Source of the DNA: Clostridiales bacterium
Lineage (GTDB): Bacteria; Bacillota; Clostridia; Christensenellales; Borkfalkiaceae
Length of the DNA stretch: 64,000 bases
Assembly: GCA_015055805.1 (NCBI GenBank)
Contig: SVHN01000001.1
Span: 241,982 to 305,981, forward strand
Direction of reading: 5' to 3'
Of the stretch, positions 48,530 to 57,422 are shown piece by piece. Made by a program: the position numbers and the translations under genes. The stretch's first letter is position 1; the number at the start of each line of letters is the position of its first letter. Under the pieces are notes generated by a model, which ran no database searches, had not been told where the DNA came from, and worked only from the letters and a program-made list of their open reading frames with translations.

Positions 48530-49744
48530 ATGAAAAAAATTAGATTAGGAATGTTTGGCGTTAACAGAGGAAGTGCTTATTATGATATCGTAAGGGCAAA
48601 CGAGGGTGAACTCGTCGCAATTTGCGAAAAAGACGAGGAAAGATGCCAACAAGCAAAGGAATATTGGGGCGAAAATCTTGCTATTTATGATAATTTCGAC
48701 GAGTTTATCAAACACGATTTGGACGCGGTGTTTATTTGTAATTATTTTCATGAACACGCGCCGTACGCTATTAAATGTATCGAAAAAGGCATACCTGTTT
48801 TAAGTGAATGTACTGCCGCAGGAACGATTGCCGAAGCCGTAGAGCTTGTTAGGGCTGTTGAAAAGTATAAAACAATCTATATGCTCGCAGAAAATTATCC
48901 CTATATGTTATTCAACCAAGAAATGCGCAGAATTTATAGAAAAGGCGAACTTGGAACACTGTTATTTGCCGAAGGCGAATACAATCACCCTGCGAATAAA
49001 TTAGACCCTAATCCTGAAAAAACTGCTAAAACTTTACACCCGTTTTTAGAACATTGGCGTTATCATTTGCCGCGTACTTATTATTTGACTCACTCGCTTG
49101 CGCCGCTTATGTGGATTACTGGGGTTCGTCCTACGAAAGTAACTGCTATGCCTATTTATAAGCCAGAAGTAAATGGCGGACCTTATGTTGGAGATATCGG
49201 TGCGGCAATGCTTATCACTAATGATGATAATTCGGTTTTCCGCGTATTTGGGCACGCAAGTTTTGGGTTTAGAGAAGATTCTTATAGGATAGTCGGTACA
49301 AAAGGTCAGATTGAAAACATTAGAGGCGGTGGTAACAAAGTTGCTTTGAATTTCAATCTGTGGGATATCCCGGAAGGCAAACAAGAAAACAATATATATT
49401 TGCCAGAATGGGGTTCGGAATGGGAAGACGTTGATATTGAAACCTTGAAAAAATATGGGCACGGTGGTAGTGACTATTTCACGATACACGAATTCTTTAA
49501 ATGCATAAGGGAAAATTGTCAGCCGGAAATGGACGTTTACTTTGCTACTTCTATGTCGGTTGCAGGGATTCTTGCCTTCCGTAGTATATTAGAGAACAAA
49601 CCTTTTGATATACCGAATATGAAAGATGAAAGTGAAAGAAGTAAATTTGAAAACGATAGGGAGACGCCTTTCTATTCAAGTGACGGCGGTGTGCCTACGA
49701 TAAGGTGCTGTTCAAATCCTGATCACGGTAAAAACAATAAATAA
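48530..49744 (+). CDS. Gfo/Idh/MocA family oxidoreductase
   Basis: 'IRLGMFGVNRGSAYYDI..., VPVLSECTAAGTIAEAVELV'. Confidence 0.88.
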   Translation: MKKIRLGMFGVNRGSAYYDIVRANEGELVAICEKDEERCQQAKEYWGENLAIYDNFDEFIKHDLDAVFICNYFHEHAPYAIKCIEKGIPVLSECTAAGTIAEAVELVRAVEKYKTIYMLAENYPYMLFNQEMRRIYRKGELGTLLFAEGEYNHPANKLDPNPEKTAKTLHPFLEHWRYHLPRTYYLTHSLAPLMWITGVRPTKVTAMPIYKPEVNGGPYVGDIGAAMLITNDDNSVFRVFGHASFGFREDSYRIVGTKGQIENIRGGGNKVALNFNLWDIPEGKQENNIYLPEWGSEWEDVDIETLKKYGHGGSDYFTIHEFFKCIRENCQPEMDVYFATSMSVAGILAFRSILENKPFDIPNMKDESERSKFENDRETPFYSSDGGVPTIRCCSNPDHGKNNK

Positions 49745-49756
49745 TTTTTCTTTTTC

Positions 49757-49821
49757 TAGACAAAATTAAATAAATGTTGTATAATAATTTGGCATATGTA
49801 AATGTTTGCATGTGCCAAATT
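49757..49821 (+). promoter_or_regulatory. Promoter TAGACA-N17-TATAAT with imperfect inverted repeat AATTTGGCATATGT/GCATGTGCCAAATT immediately downstream of the -10
   Basis: -35 49757-49762; -10 49780-49785; IR arms 49786-49799 and 49808-49821. Confidence 0.7.
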
Positions 49822-49854
49822 ATTTACATTAAAATAGTATTGTAGGAGAGTAAA

Positions 49855-51297
49855 ATGCTTGTTTGTATTGCAAAAGGGTTTGCGCTATTTCGTACTTATT
49901 TTGACGAGAAATACGATTTGATACAAAAATTTCGCGGCGTTGAATTAAGCTCTAATCGTTATAATCAGCCTGTTGATTTTATGGAATCGGGGCTTATGCA
50001 AAGGGATAAATGGGACTACTGGCACATTGACGTTCCTTTTGCACTTAACACCGACGAAGCTGCGCCTGTTTTCATAAATGATAGTTATATCGGGGCAAAT
50101 CACGGACACAATGGTGCGGTACAAGTTTATGCGCCAAAACATAATAAAACGTTTGCCGACGTAGGCTCGCTATGGCAAGATGATTTAGGCAATAAATTCA
50201 CGCTTTTGACTATTGTAAACGAAGATTATTTAATATTTGTATCAGAAAACGTAGGCGAGAGTGTTGAAAACTATTCTTTTGTTAAGAAGATAGTCGGAAA
50301 CTTAATATATCTTGAAAATGGTAACGATACGGAAGATATTTTGCCTGAAAAGCAAAATGCAACCGATTTATGTAGGGCAATCAGACACAAAGCAAAAAAC
50401 GTTTACGCTTTTATAGATGGTAAAGACCGTGTAGTAAACGGTGAAATAATTTGCGACTATGCTGAAATTCGTGAAGAATACGACATAATTAATCCAGCAA
50501 CCGTTGCGGAAGATTTGCGTAAACAAAGACCTAACGGCGGATATAAATGTCAACCTAATTTAGCCGAGTACGGAAAGCCGATGATGGCGTGTTCTTTGGT
50601 TTATCGCGTTTTAGACGACGGAACGATTCTTACTATTTTTAACTATAAAAAATTAATGAACGTCCGAGTTCAAAAATTTATGGGCTTGATGAATCAAGAA
50701 AAACTTGACGTCTACAGCGGCGGTATTTGGAGATATTTTCCAAAGATTTTGCCGTTTGATACGCCTGAGGGGCACTTTGATTATTCTCAACCTTCAAATA
50801 TTACGGCTGGGAATAATTACCCTAGAAATATTGTTTTAAATAGAGAGTATTTTAGAGACAATAATTCCCCCTGTGAAAGAGTCGTAGATTATTTTAGAGA
50901 TAGGACAGGGCAAGATAGATTAGGCTTTGCTAGTGGATTTTTGCCTGTGTATGACGGTGAAATAAAGGTTCGCGATAAGAGCGTGTCTAACGTCTTGCAT
51001 TTAATTCTGACACGCAAACATTATCCAACTTTTACAGACAAAGATTTTAATGAGATTAAGGGCGTAGCGTATAAAAAATACTTTATACCTAAGCAAAATA
51101 AAGGCTCTGTATACACAGTATCGTTTGAAGATAAAAAATATTTATATATTGACGTATTTGAAAATAAAGAAATAAAAGTTCCATATCAAGGCGACGCCAC
51201 TTTATTAGAAAAAGGCGAAAGTATAGATTATAATATAGAAGACGATACTATTATAGTGTCTGGCGAAAAAGGCTATGCCGTATTTGTTTTGCAATGA
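49855..51297 (+). CDS. Uncharacterised protein in glycan cluster (candidate hydrolase/lyase)
   Basis: Long ORF, no signal peptide; conserved-looking 'YIGANHGHNGAVQV' His-rich segment; no family recognised. Confidence 0.5.
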   Translation: MLVCIAKGFALFRTYFDEKYDLIQKFRGVELSSNRYNQPVDFMESGLMQRDKWDYWHIDVPFALNTDEAAPVFINDSYIGANHGHNGAVQVYAPKHNKTFADVGSLWQDDLGNKFTLLTIVNEDYLIFVSENVGESVENYSFVKKIVGNLIYLENGNDTEDILPEKQNATDLCRAIRHKAKNVYAFIDGKDRVVNGEIICDYAEIREEYDIINPATVAEDLRKQRPNGGYKCQPNLAEYGKPMMACSLVYRVLDDGTILTIFNYKKLMNVRVQKFMGLMNQEKLDVYSGGIWRYFPKILPFDTPEGHFDYSQPSNITAGNNYPRNIVLNREYFRDNNSPCERVVDYFRDRTGQDRLGFASGFLPVYDGEIKVRDKSVSNVLHLILTRKHYPTFTDKDFNEIKGVAYKKYFIPKQNKGSVYTVSFEDKKYLYIDVFENKEIKVPYQGDATLLEKGESIDYNIEDDTIIVSGEKGYAVFVLQ

Positions 51298-51335
51298 GTG
51301 AAAAATTAAATAAACAGTCAATTTGTAAAAAAGAA

Positions 51336-51373
51336 GAGAACCCAAAAGTTTAACAAACTTTTGGGTTCTCTTT
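51336..51373 (+). terminator. 16-bp perfect stem terminator
   Basis: GAGAACCCAAAAGTTT-aac-AAACTTTTGGGTTCTC-TTT. Confidence 0.85.
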
Positions 51374-51608
51374 ATATCTATCACCGACTTTTTTGCTTTA
51401 AAAATATTGCGAAACAAAACGCTCTAATTTTCCATTAAAATGAAAGTATTAAATAACGTCTTACGATTTGATCTATTTGTTTTATGGGTATCGTAAATTA
51501 AAAAATCGAATGTATGTCAATTTAAAGTATAAAAAATTTTGATGACTTTTAATTTTTAGTTGCATTTGTTAATAAAATATATTATAATCAAAAAAAATAA
51601 ATATGTAA

Positions 51609-51777
51609 TTGTTGGGTGATAAAAGCGGAAGAGAACGATTATTCGTCACCGAAGAAGTAATGCTTTCAGGTAAAAGGACCGCTTTTTGACAACACTTTGG
51701 AGAATGCGTTAACGCTACCGAAGAAGCAATTTGTTTTATAGCAGAGAATCTTTCAGGTAAAAAGACAAAGATGTGTT
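51609..51777 (+). ncRNA. Tandem glycine riboswitch (two aptamers)
   Basis: GCGGAAGAGA...CACCGAAGAAGTAA...TTTCAGGTAAAAGGACCGC and TTTGGAGAA...TACCGAAGAAGCAA...AGAATCTTTCAGGTAAAAAGACAAA; P1 of aptamer 1 aaaagcgg/ccgctttt. Confidence 0.92.
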
Positions 51778-51788
51778 TAGGAGTAAAC

Positions 51789-52445
51789 ATGGACTCTGTC
51801 TTTTTTTGTTTGGAAATTTTAGGAGTAATCGCATTTTCTATATCGGGGGCATTAGTTGCTATAAGAAGTAAATTTGATATTTTCGGTGTTTTAGTGGTAG
51901 GTGTTATTACTGCTGTGGGTGGTGGAATTACAAGGGATATACTAGTAGGTCAGCTACCACCGAAAATATTTGATAACGCCTATTTGGTAGCGGTTGCAGC
52001 TCTGTCAGCCGTTTTAACATTCGTGCTTGCATATTTTAAGGGGAGAAAATTTTCCATTATCCAAGAAAAAATTGAAGAGATAAATAATTATTTTGATGCG
52101 CTTGGACTGGCGGTATTCACTGTGATGGGAGTGGAAACGACTTTAAATTATGGGTTTTCATATAATATACTTATTTGCGTAACAATGGGTGTTTTAACAG
52201 GAGTTGGCGGGGGATTGATGCGAGATATTTTCACTAGGTCAAAAATCAGTATATTCACAAAGCATGTTTATGCATTAGCGTCTATTGTTGGGGCGACTGT
52301 ATTTTATATATTACGAATCAAAATTCAATTTGCGACAATATCGACTTTAGTTGGCGTATTAGTAATATTTGTTTTAAGATTGTTTGCAACAAAATATCAC
52401 TGGGAACTTCCGAAGGCACACATTGAAGAAGATAAAGGAAAATAA
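51789..52445 (+). CDS. Glycine transporter / UPF0126 (TRIC-like) membrane protein
   Basis: Duplicated 'GVITAVGGGITRDILVGQLPP' and 'GVLTGVGGGLMRDIFT'; ATG 51789 behind SD taggag. Confidence 0.9.
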   Translation: MDSVFFCLEILGVIAFSISGALVAIRSKFDIFGVLVVGVITAVGGGITRDILVGQLPPKIFDNAYLVAVAALSAVLTFVLAYFKGRKFSIIQEKIEEINNYFDALGLAVFTVMGVETTLNYGFSYNILICVTMGVLTGVGGGLMRDIFTRSKISIFTKHVYALASIVGATVFYILRIKIQFATISTLVGVLVIFVLRLFATKYHWELPKAHIEEDKGK

Positions 52446-52653
52446 TGTAAACAAACTTATATGAGAATTTAATACAATATCCACAATGAATAACAAAAAA
52501 GGGTTAAATAAAATTCTCTAAAAAATATAAAGTTTTCCCTAAAAAATTCTCCAAAAAGTAAAAATTTAAAATTCGTTATTTATTCAAGGTAAGTATTGTA
52601 GCTAAGTATTACAAAAGCCTGTAAAAGAAATATTATATTAATAATATATTTTT

Positions 52654-52710
52654 TGCTATTATATTAGCAATTTATTGACAAATATTAAATTTAATGCTAA
52701 AATATTAGCA
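52654..52710 (+). promoter_or_regulatory. Promoter TTGACA-N17-TAAAAT flanked/overlapped by two operators TGCTA-N6-TAGCA
   Basis: Operators 52654-52669 and 52695-52710; -35 52675-52680; -10 52698-52703. Confidence 0.8.
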
Positions 52711-52712
52711 CT

Positions 52713-53003
52713 ATGAAAAATAATTTTGATATAAATGAGTTTGTCAGCACTCCAACTATTCAGTCAATACTAGTATCTTTAACTGATAGGGTAAAAGAAA
52801 GACGGAAAGAAATCAAACTGACGCAAAAACTTCTTGCTCAAAAATCAGGTGTATCGTATGCTTCTATTCGTAGGTTTGAAAACACTGGTGAAATTTCTTT
52901 GGTTTCACTATTGAAAATCGCAAAAGCATTAAGTTGTTTAGAAGATTTTAATATGCTGTTTGGTAATAAGATTATTACTAATTTGAAGGATTTTGATTTA
53001 TGA
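52713..53003 (+). CDS. HipB-like XRE/HTH antitoxin
   Basis: HTH 'IKLTQKLLAQKSGVSYASIRRFENTGEISLVSLLKIAKAL'; followed by HipA-like ORF with 4-nt overlap. Confidence 0.85.
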   Translation: MKNNFDINEFVSTPTIQSILVSLTDRVKERRKEIKLTQKLLAQKSGVSYASIRRFENTGEISLVSLLKIAKALSCLEDFNMLFGNKIITNLKDFDL

Positions 53004-54115
53004 TTAAAGAAGTTAAAAAAGTAACTGTTAAATATAATGAGAGGATAGTTGGTTATCTTGCTGAAATTAAACCATCAACAATTGCATTTCAATATGACGA
53101 TGAATGGATAAAAAACGGCTTTTCAATCTCTCCATTATCTCTGCCATTGGATAATAAAGTATATGTAAGTAAAAAAGAACAGTTTAATGGATTATATGGC
53201 GTTTTCTGGGATTCTTTACCTGATGGCTGGGGAGAACTATTAATGAATAGAGTTTTACAGAAAAAAGGCATAAATCCAAACCAACTACCTATTTTAACTA
53301 AATTATCACTAATTAATAATAATGGTTTAGGTGGGTTGACTTATGAACCTAATCAATCGTTTAAGTCCACTTATAATGATTTAGATTTTGATAAATTGTC
53401 TGATGAAGTCAAAAAAATATTAAATGACGAAAGTGAATCTGTTGATTTGGATTTTATTTATAAACTGGGTGGTTCTAGTGGTGGGGCAAGACCAAAGGCT
53501 CATATAAAGATTGACGATGAAGAATGGATAGTTAAGTTTGCGTGTAGGATTGATCCGCCGAATGTTGGGGTAAAAGAATTTAGAGCGAATGAAACAGCCA
53601 TGCGTTGTGGTATTAATGTCAATGAGCATAAACTGTTTCCTTCAAAATTGTGTTCAGGTTATTTTGGAACCAAACGTTTTGATAGAATAGGGGAAAGACG
53701 TATACACATGATTTCGCTTGCGGCTTTATTAGAAACGACTCATAAAATTCCTAACTTGGATTATATGCACTTGTTTCAAGTAATTCAAATAATTAGCGCA
53801 AGACCAACTGAAGATTTATATGAAGCATTTAGACGTATGTGTTTTAACGTGTTTTATAAAAATAAAGACGATCATGGCAAAAATTTTGCTTTTATTTATG
53901 ACGAGAATTTATGCGGTTACGTTTTGTCACCGGCATATGATTTAACGCGTATAGAAGATAAATTTGAGCATGAAATGACGGTTAATGGTAATGGAAATCC
54001 AAATAAAGAAGATATGTTTGAGGTGGCAAAGAAATTTAAATTATCTATAACTAAATGCAAGGATATTATGACACAAATTGATAAAATTTGTTCAAGTACT
54101 AACAACAAAGATTAA
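53000..54115 (+). CDS. HipA-like serine/threonine kinase toxin
   Basis: 'GVFWDSLPDGWGELLMNR', 'LGGSSGGARPKAHI', 'KNKDDHGKNFAFIYDE...LSPAYDLT'. Confidence 0.9.
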   Translation: MIKEVKKVTVKYNERIVGYLAEIKPSTIAFQYDDEWIKNGFSISPLSLPLDNKVYVSKKEQFNGLYGVFWDSLPDGWGELLMNRVLQKKGINPNQLPILTKLSLINNNGLGGLTYEPNQSFKSTYNDLDFDKLSDEVKKILNDESESVDLDFIYKLGGSSGGARPKAHIKIDDEEWIVKFACRIDPPNVGVKEFRANETAMRCGINVNEHKLFPSKLCSGYFGTKRFDRIGERRIHMISLAALLETTHKIPNLDYMHLFQVIQIISARPTEDLYEAFRRMCFNVFYKNKDDHGKNFAFIYDENLCGYVLSPAYDLTRIEDKFEHEMTVNGNGNPNKEDMFEVAKKFKLSITKCKDIMTQIDKICSSTNNKD

Positions 54116-54307
54116 ATTATAAGAATAGACAGTAAAGGTTTGCTAAAAGCAGACCTTTTTTCTTATTTTAAATGCTTATACTAAAAGAAAGGAGAATTAG
54201 TGTGGTTGCAGTTATAAAGGAAGTATAAGTTTAAGGTTTATCAATATATAGTTGGCTATATTATTAATGTTTTTGACTTCTTTCTATATTCAAATAGACA
54301 TAGAGAT

Positions 54308-54748
54308 GTGATAACATATTGTAGTAAGTATGCTATTCCACTATTAAAAAAAGTGGGTGGTGGTAGTATAATAAATACTTCGTCAAGTGCTGGAGTAATA
54401 GGTGTACCACAGTGTGATGAATATACGGCATCAAAGGGCGCAACTATATCTTTAACGCGCTCTATGGCGGTAGAATATGGTCCGTTTAATATCCGTACAA
54501 ATTGTATTGCTCCTTGTTCAATAATGACGCCTATGGTTTACGAAAGCAATTTAAATGATCCTAACTTTGATGAAAATAAACTTTTAAACGTTGATATGCC
54601 ATTGAGAAGATGGGGAACATCAGAAGATATTGCAAACGTTGCGGCGTTTTTAGCAAGTGACGAGGGTTCATACATGAACGGAGCGATTTTGGTTGCTGAC
54701 GGTGGGATAACCGTTCACGTCCGTGAGGGCAAGAAAGAAGTGGATTGA
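54308..54748 (+). pseudogene. 5'-truncated short-chain dehydrogenase/reductase (SDR)
   Basis: Starts at the middle of an SDR ('GSIINTSSSAGVIGVPQCDEYTASKGATISLTRSMAVEYGPFNIRTNCIAPC'); N-terminal GxxxGxG nucleotide-binding part missing. Confidence 0.75.
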
Positions 54749-54782
54749 TATAGGATTTTTTATTTAGAATTAAAGGTGAAAA

Positions 54783-55733
54783 ATGTTATTAAGTAAAGAA
54801 AAAATAGCCAAGTATTATGGGAATATAAAAAACTTATGTTCGGTAAAACACGTAGAATATAAAGAAGGTAAAGAAAAAGGCGTTGAGGCGTATCAAGTGA
54901 ATAATGGAAGTGGGTTATTTATGGAAGTTTTACCATCAAGATGCATGGATATTTCCTATCTTTCGTATAAAGGTATTCCTGTCAGTTATCTTGCACCAAG
55001 TGGCATTGTTGCCCCAGAAATGTACGATAAAGAAGGCTTTGGTTGGCTCAAAGGCTTTTTTGCTGGCATGCTCACCACATGTGGTCTTGATAATGTCGGG
55101 GGCCCTGCCGTATATAATAACAAAACTATCGGAGATATTTATTGTGGTTTGCATGGCAGTATTGCAAACACCCCAGCCGAACAATTAGGTTATACTGAAG
55201 GTTATGATGGAGAAGATTACAAAATGACTCTTTCTGGCAGTATGTGCAATGGTTTTTTGCACGGCACAAAGGTAACCCTAAAAAGGGATTATGAAATTAT
55301 CGCTGGCAAAAACGCAGTCAAGATTAAAGACACTATCTTAAACGAAGGAGTGAGAGACTTTTATCTAACACTTTTATATCACATAAACGTCGGCTACCCA
55401 ATTTTATCAGAAGACGCAAAACTTTATTGCAAGGAAAAGACGGTAAAGGGTAATGATGATTTTGCTCAAGATGATATTAAAAACTTCAAAAACTTCCATA
55501 AGCCAACTATAGACATTGCTGAAAAGTGCTATTTTATAGATTTTGAAGACGATAACGTTGAAGTTGCAATCATAAACGAAAAAATCGACTTGGGTTTTTA
55601 CGTTAGGTATAACAAAAATCACCTTCCGCGCTTTTGCGAATGGAAGATGATGGGAGAAGAAGAATATGTTTTAGGTATAGAACCGGGACTTTGCAATCCT
55701 TTAGGTCTTGATAAAATCAAAGAGTTATTGTAA
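54783..55733 (+). CDS. DUF4432-type aldose-epimerase-like protein
   Basis: 'GLFMEVLPSRCMDISYLSYKGIPVSYLAPSGIVAPEMYD...FFAGMLTTCGLDNVG...GLHGSIANTPAE'. Confidence 0.8.
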   Translation: MLLSKEKIAKYYGNIKNLCSVKHVEYKEGKEKGVEAYQVNNGSGLFMEVLPSRCMDISYLSYKGIPVSYLAPSGIVAPEMYDKEGFGWLKGFFAGMLTTCGLDNVGGPAVYNNKTIGDIYCGLHGSIANTPAEQLGYTEGYDGEDYKMTLSGSMCNGFLHGTKVTLKRDYEIIAGKNAVKIKDTILNEGVRDFYLTLLYHINVGYPILSEDAKLYCKEKTVKGNDDFAQDDIKNFKNFHKPTIDIAEKCYFIDFEDDNVEVAIINEKIDLGFYVRYNKNHLPRFCEWKMMGEEEYVLGIEPGLCNPLGLDKIKELL

Positions 55734-55735
55734 TT

Positions 55736-56601
55736 TAACTGAAAAGCAAATGTTAGACGGCGCACAAAAGATACTAAAAGTGTCAAAATCGGGCGTTGGA
55801 AAAATCATAAACGGACTATATATGGAAGGTCCGTATATGAGCGGTTTTGGCAGCAACCAAAACAGTATACTTTGGAACGGTGAGATAGATAAAAAAGAAT
55901 ACAAACAAGTAGTAGATAAGCTTAAAGACGTTGCAAGGATATGGGCAATAGATCCCGCAAGAAAAGGGATAGAAGGGTTTATGCAGTATGTTAAAGAACA
56001 AAATCCTAACGCCATATTTGCATTAGGACATTCAACGGCAACTGCAAGAGAGTGCAAAAGCGTAAGCAAGTACGGAGTAAAAGTACAAACGCACCACGGC
56101 GATTCAGGTAAAGCGAAAGGCTTTGCGCAAGGAACGATAGGCGCAGGTTGTGACGAATACACACTGTATAACCCCGATATGTATGCAGAGATAATATGCG
56201 ACCAAGTAGGAGTACATTTACCTGCGGATATGATAAAAATGATCGTAAGGACAAAAGGGATAGAAAAGGTAATATTAATAAGCGACTCAATGCCACAAAG
56301 CGGAGATTACAAGAATAACGAAGAAGACGGCATTGCTTATGGACCAGACCTAAACTATGACTATGAAGGGCATTTAGCAGGCAGTCACTTAACGCTAGAT
56401 AATGCGTGTAAAAACCTTATGACGCATACGGGATACGGGCTATGTCACGCCGTAAGATGTGCAAGCCTTAACCCAGCAAAACTGCTCGGTATAGATAATG
56501 AAGTAGGTAGCATTGAAGTAGGAAAGACGGCAAACCTAATCTTAATAGACGACAAGTTTAACGTTAAAAAAGTGATGCTTAAGGGTGATTGTGTGTTTTA
56601 A
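55736..56601 (+). pseudogene. 5'-truncated NagA-like (N-acetylglucosamine-6-phosphate deacetylase/amidohydrolase) gene
   Basis: Begins at 'TEKQMLDGAQKILK...INGLYMEGPY'; N-terminal third absent; abuts the end of the DUF4432 gene. Confidence 0.7.
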
Positions 56602-56689
56602 TAATATTTATCGCCATTTAATCCATAAAAAACTATAGAGGGAATTTTATTGGTATAGGGTGTTTGCCTAGCAAACAAGATTAAAGACT

Positions 56690-56857
56690 ATGGAAGAAAC
56701 GAAATGGATAATCTGCCCAGAATGTGGCGGTAAAACACGAGTAAAGATTAAGCATGCAACTATAATGAAAGACTTTCTATTGTTCTGTCATCATTGTAAA
56801 AAAGAGTTTACAGTTGACGTAGAAAATTTTATCGTAAAAGTAGTAAAAGAAAATTGA
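56690..56857 (+). CDS. 55-aa cysteine-rich KTR-type zinc-ribbon protein (mobile-element associated)
   Basis: MEETKWIICPECGGKTRVKIKHATIMKDFLLFCHHCKKEFTVDVENFIVKVVKEN; CPxCGxKTR and CHHCK; below the track's length cutoff. Confidence 0.8.
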   Translation: MEETKWIICPECGGKTRVKIKHATIMKDFLLFCHHCKKEFTVDVENFIVKVVKEN

Positions 56858-57099
56858 CAAACAAAGTCAAAATTCGGCAAGATTTTTTCAGGCACTATAT
56901 TTTTTAAATGATATAATGTATACTAAACCAAAAGTAATTATTGGTAAAAATAAAAAGGGATAGGTATACACTTTAATTAAATAGAATGATTGACCATCAT
57001 AGGGATTAAAAAATCTAAAGACGGTTAAAAGTCGGTGATATATCTATCAGCGGCTTTTTTGATATAAAAATACTGCGAACTAAAATGGTTTGAATTTTT

Positions 57100-57125
57100 C
57101 CCCAAATTTTCCCCCGAAAAGTCGA
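57100..57125 (+). repeat. Direct repeat copy 1 (CCCCAAATTTTCCCCCGAAAAGTCGA)
   Basis: Matches 58843-58868. Confidence 0.7.
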
Positions 57126-57139
57126 TTTTTTGCAAAAAT

Positions 57140-57194
57140 AAAACACAATATATCGTGCCTACATAAAATCTAAAACTACAATATATTGTGTTTT
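57140..57194 (-). terminator. 14-bp perfect inverted repeat AAAACACAATATAT/ATATATTGTGTTTT directly 3' of the tRNA remnant (minus orientation)
   Basis: Arms 57140-57153 and 57181-57194. Confidence 0.55.
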
Positions 57195-57219
57195 TGGCGG
57201 AAAGAATGGGATTCGAACC
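57195..57219 (-). other. tRNA 3'-end remnant (minus strand GGTTCGAATCCCATTCTTTCCGCCA), candidate attachment site
   Basis: TpsiC loop TTCGAAT and acceptor-end CCGCCA present; no tRNA 5' half in the expected position. Confidence 0.65.
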
Positions 57220-57342
57220 AAAAACAGTATGTTAAAAAACATTTGTAAATCCCTAGTGATTTCAAGATTTTATCCCCCAAAAATCCCCCAAACAAAAGAT
57301 GATATTAGATTGTCTTTTTTACAAAAATATACAAATTTCCTA

Positions 57343-57371
57343 TTGACTTTTTATCTTAAATATATTATACT
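57343..57371 (+). promoter_or_regulatory. Promoter TTGACT-N17-TATACT
   Basis: Upstream of 57423 CDS. Confidence 0.65.
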
Positions 57372-57422
57372 TATTACGGAAAAAGATGACAAAACTAATT
57401 TTATTGAAGCAAGGAGTGCGTT

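Noticed and set aside
49046-49489. 147-aa minus-strand ORF in a Gfo/Idh/MocA gene
   Set aside because: Shadow ORF, no domain features.
55725-56162. 145-aa minus-strand ORF
   Set aside because: Antisense to the NagA-like fragment, which has clear family motifs.
57195-57219. Intact tRNA gene
   Set aside because: Only the T-loop and acceptor 3' end are recognisable; the T-stem is incomplete and no anticodon/D-arm lies in the required position, so reported only as a remnant.
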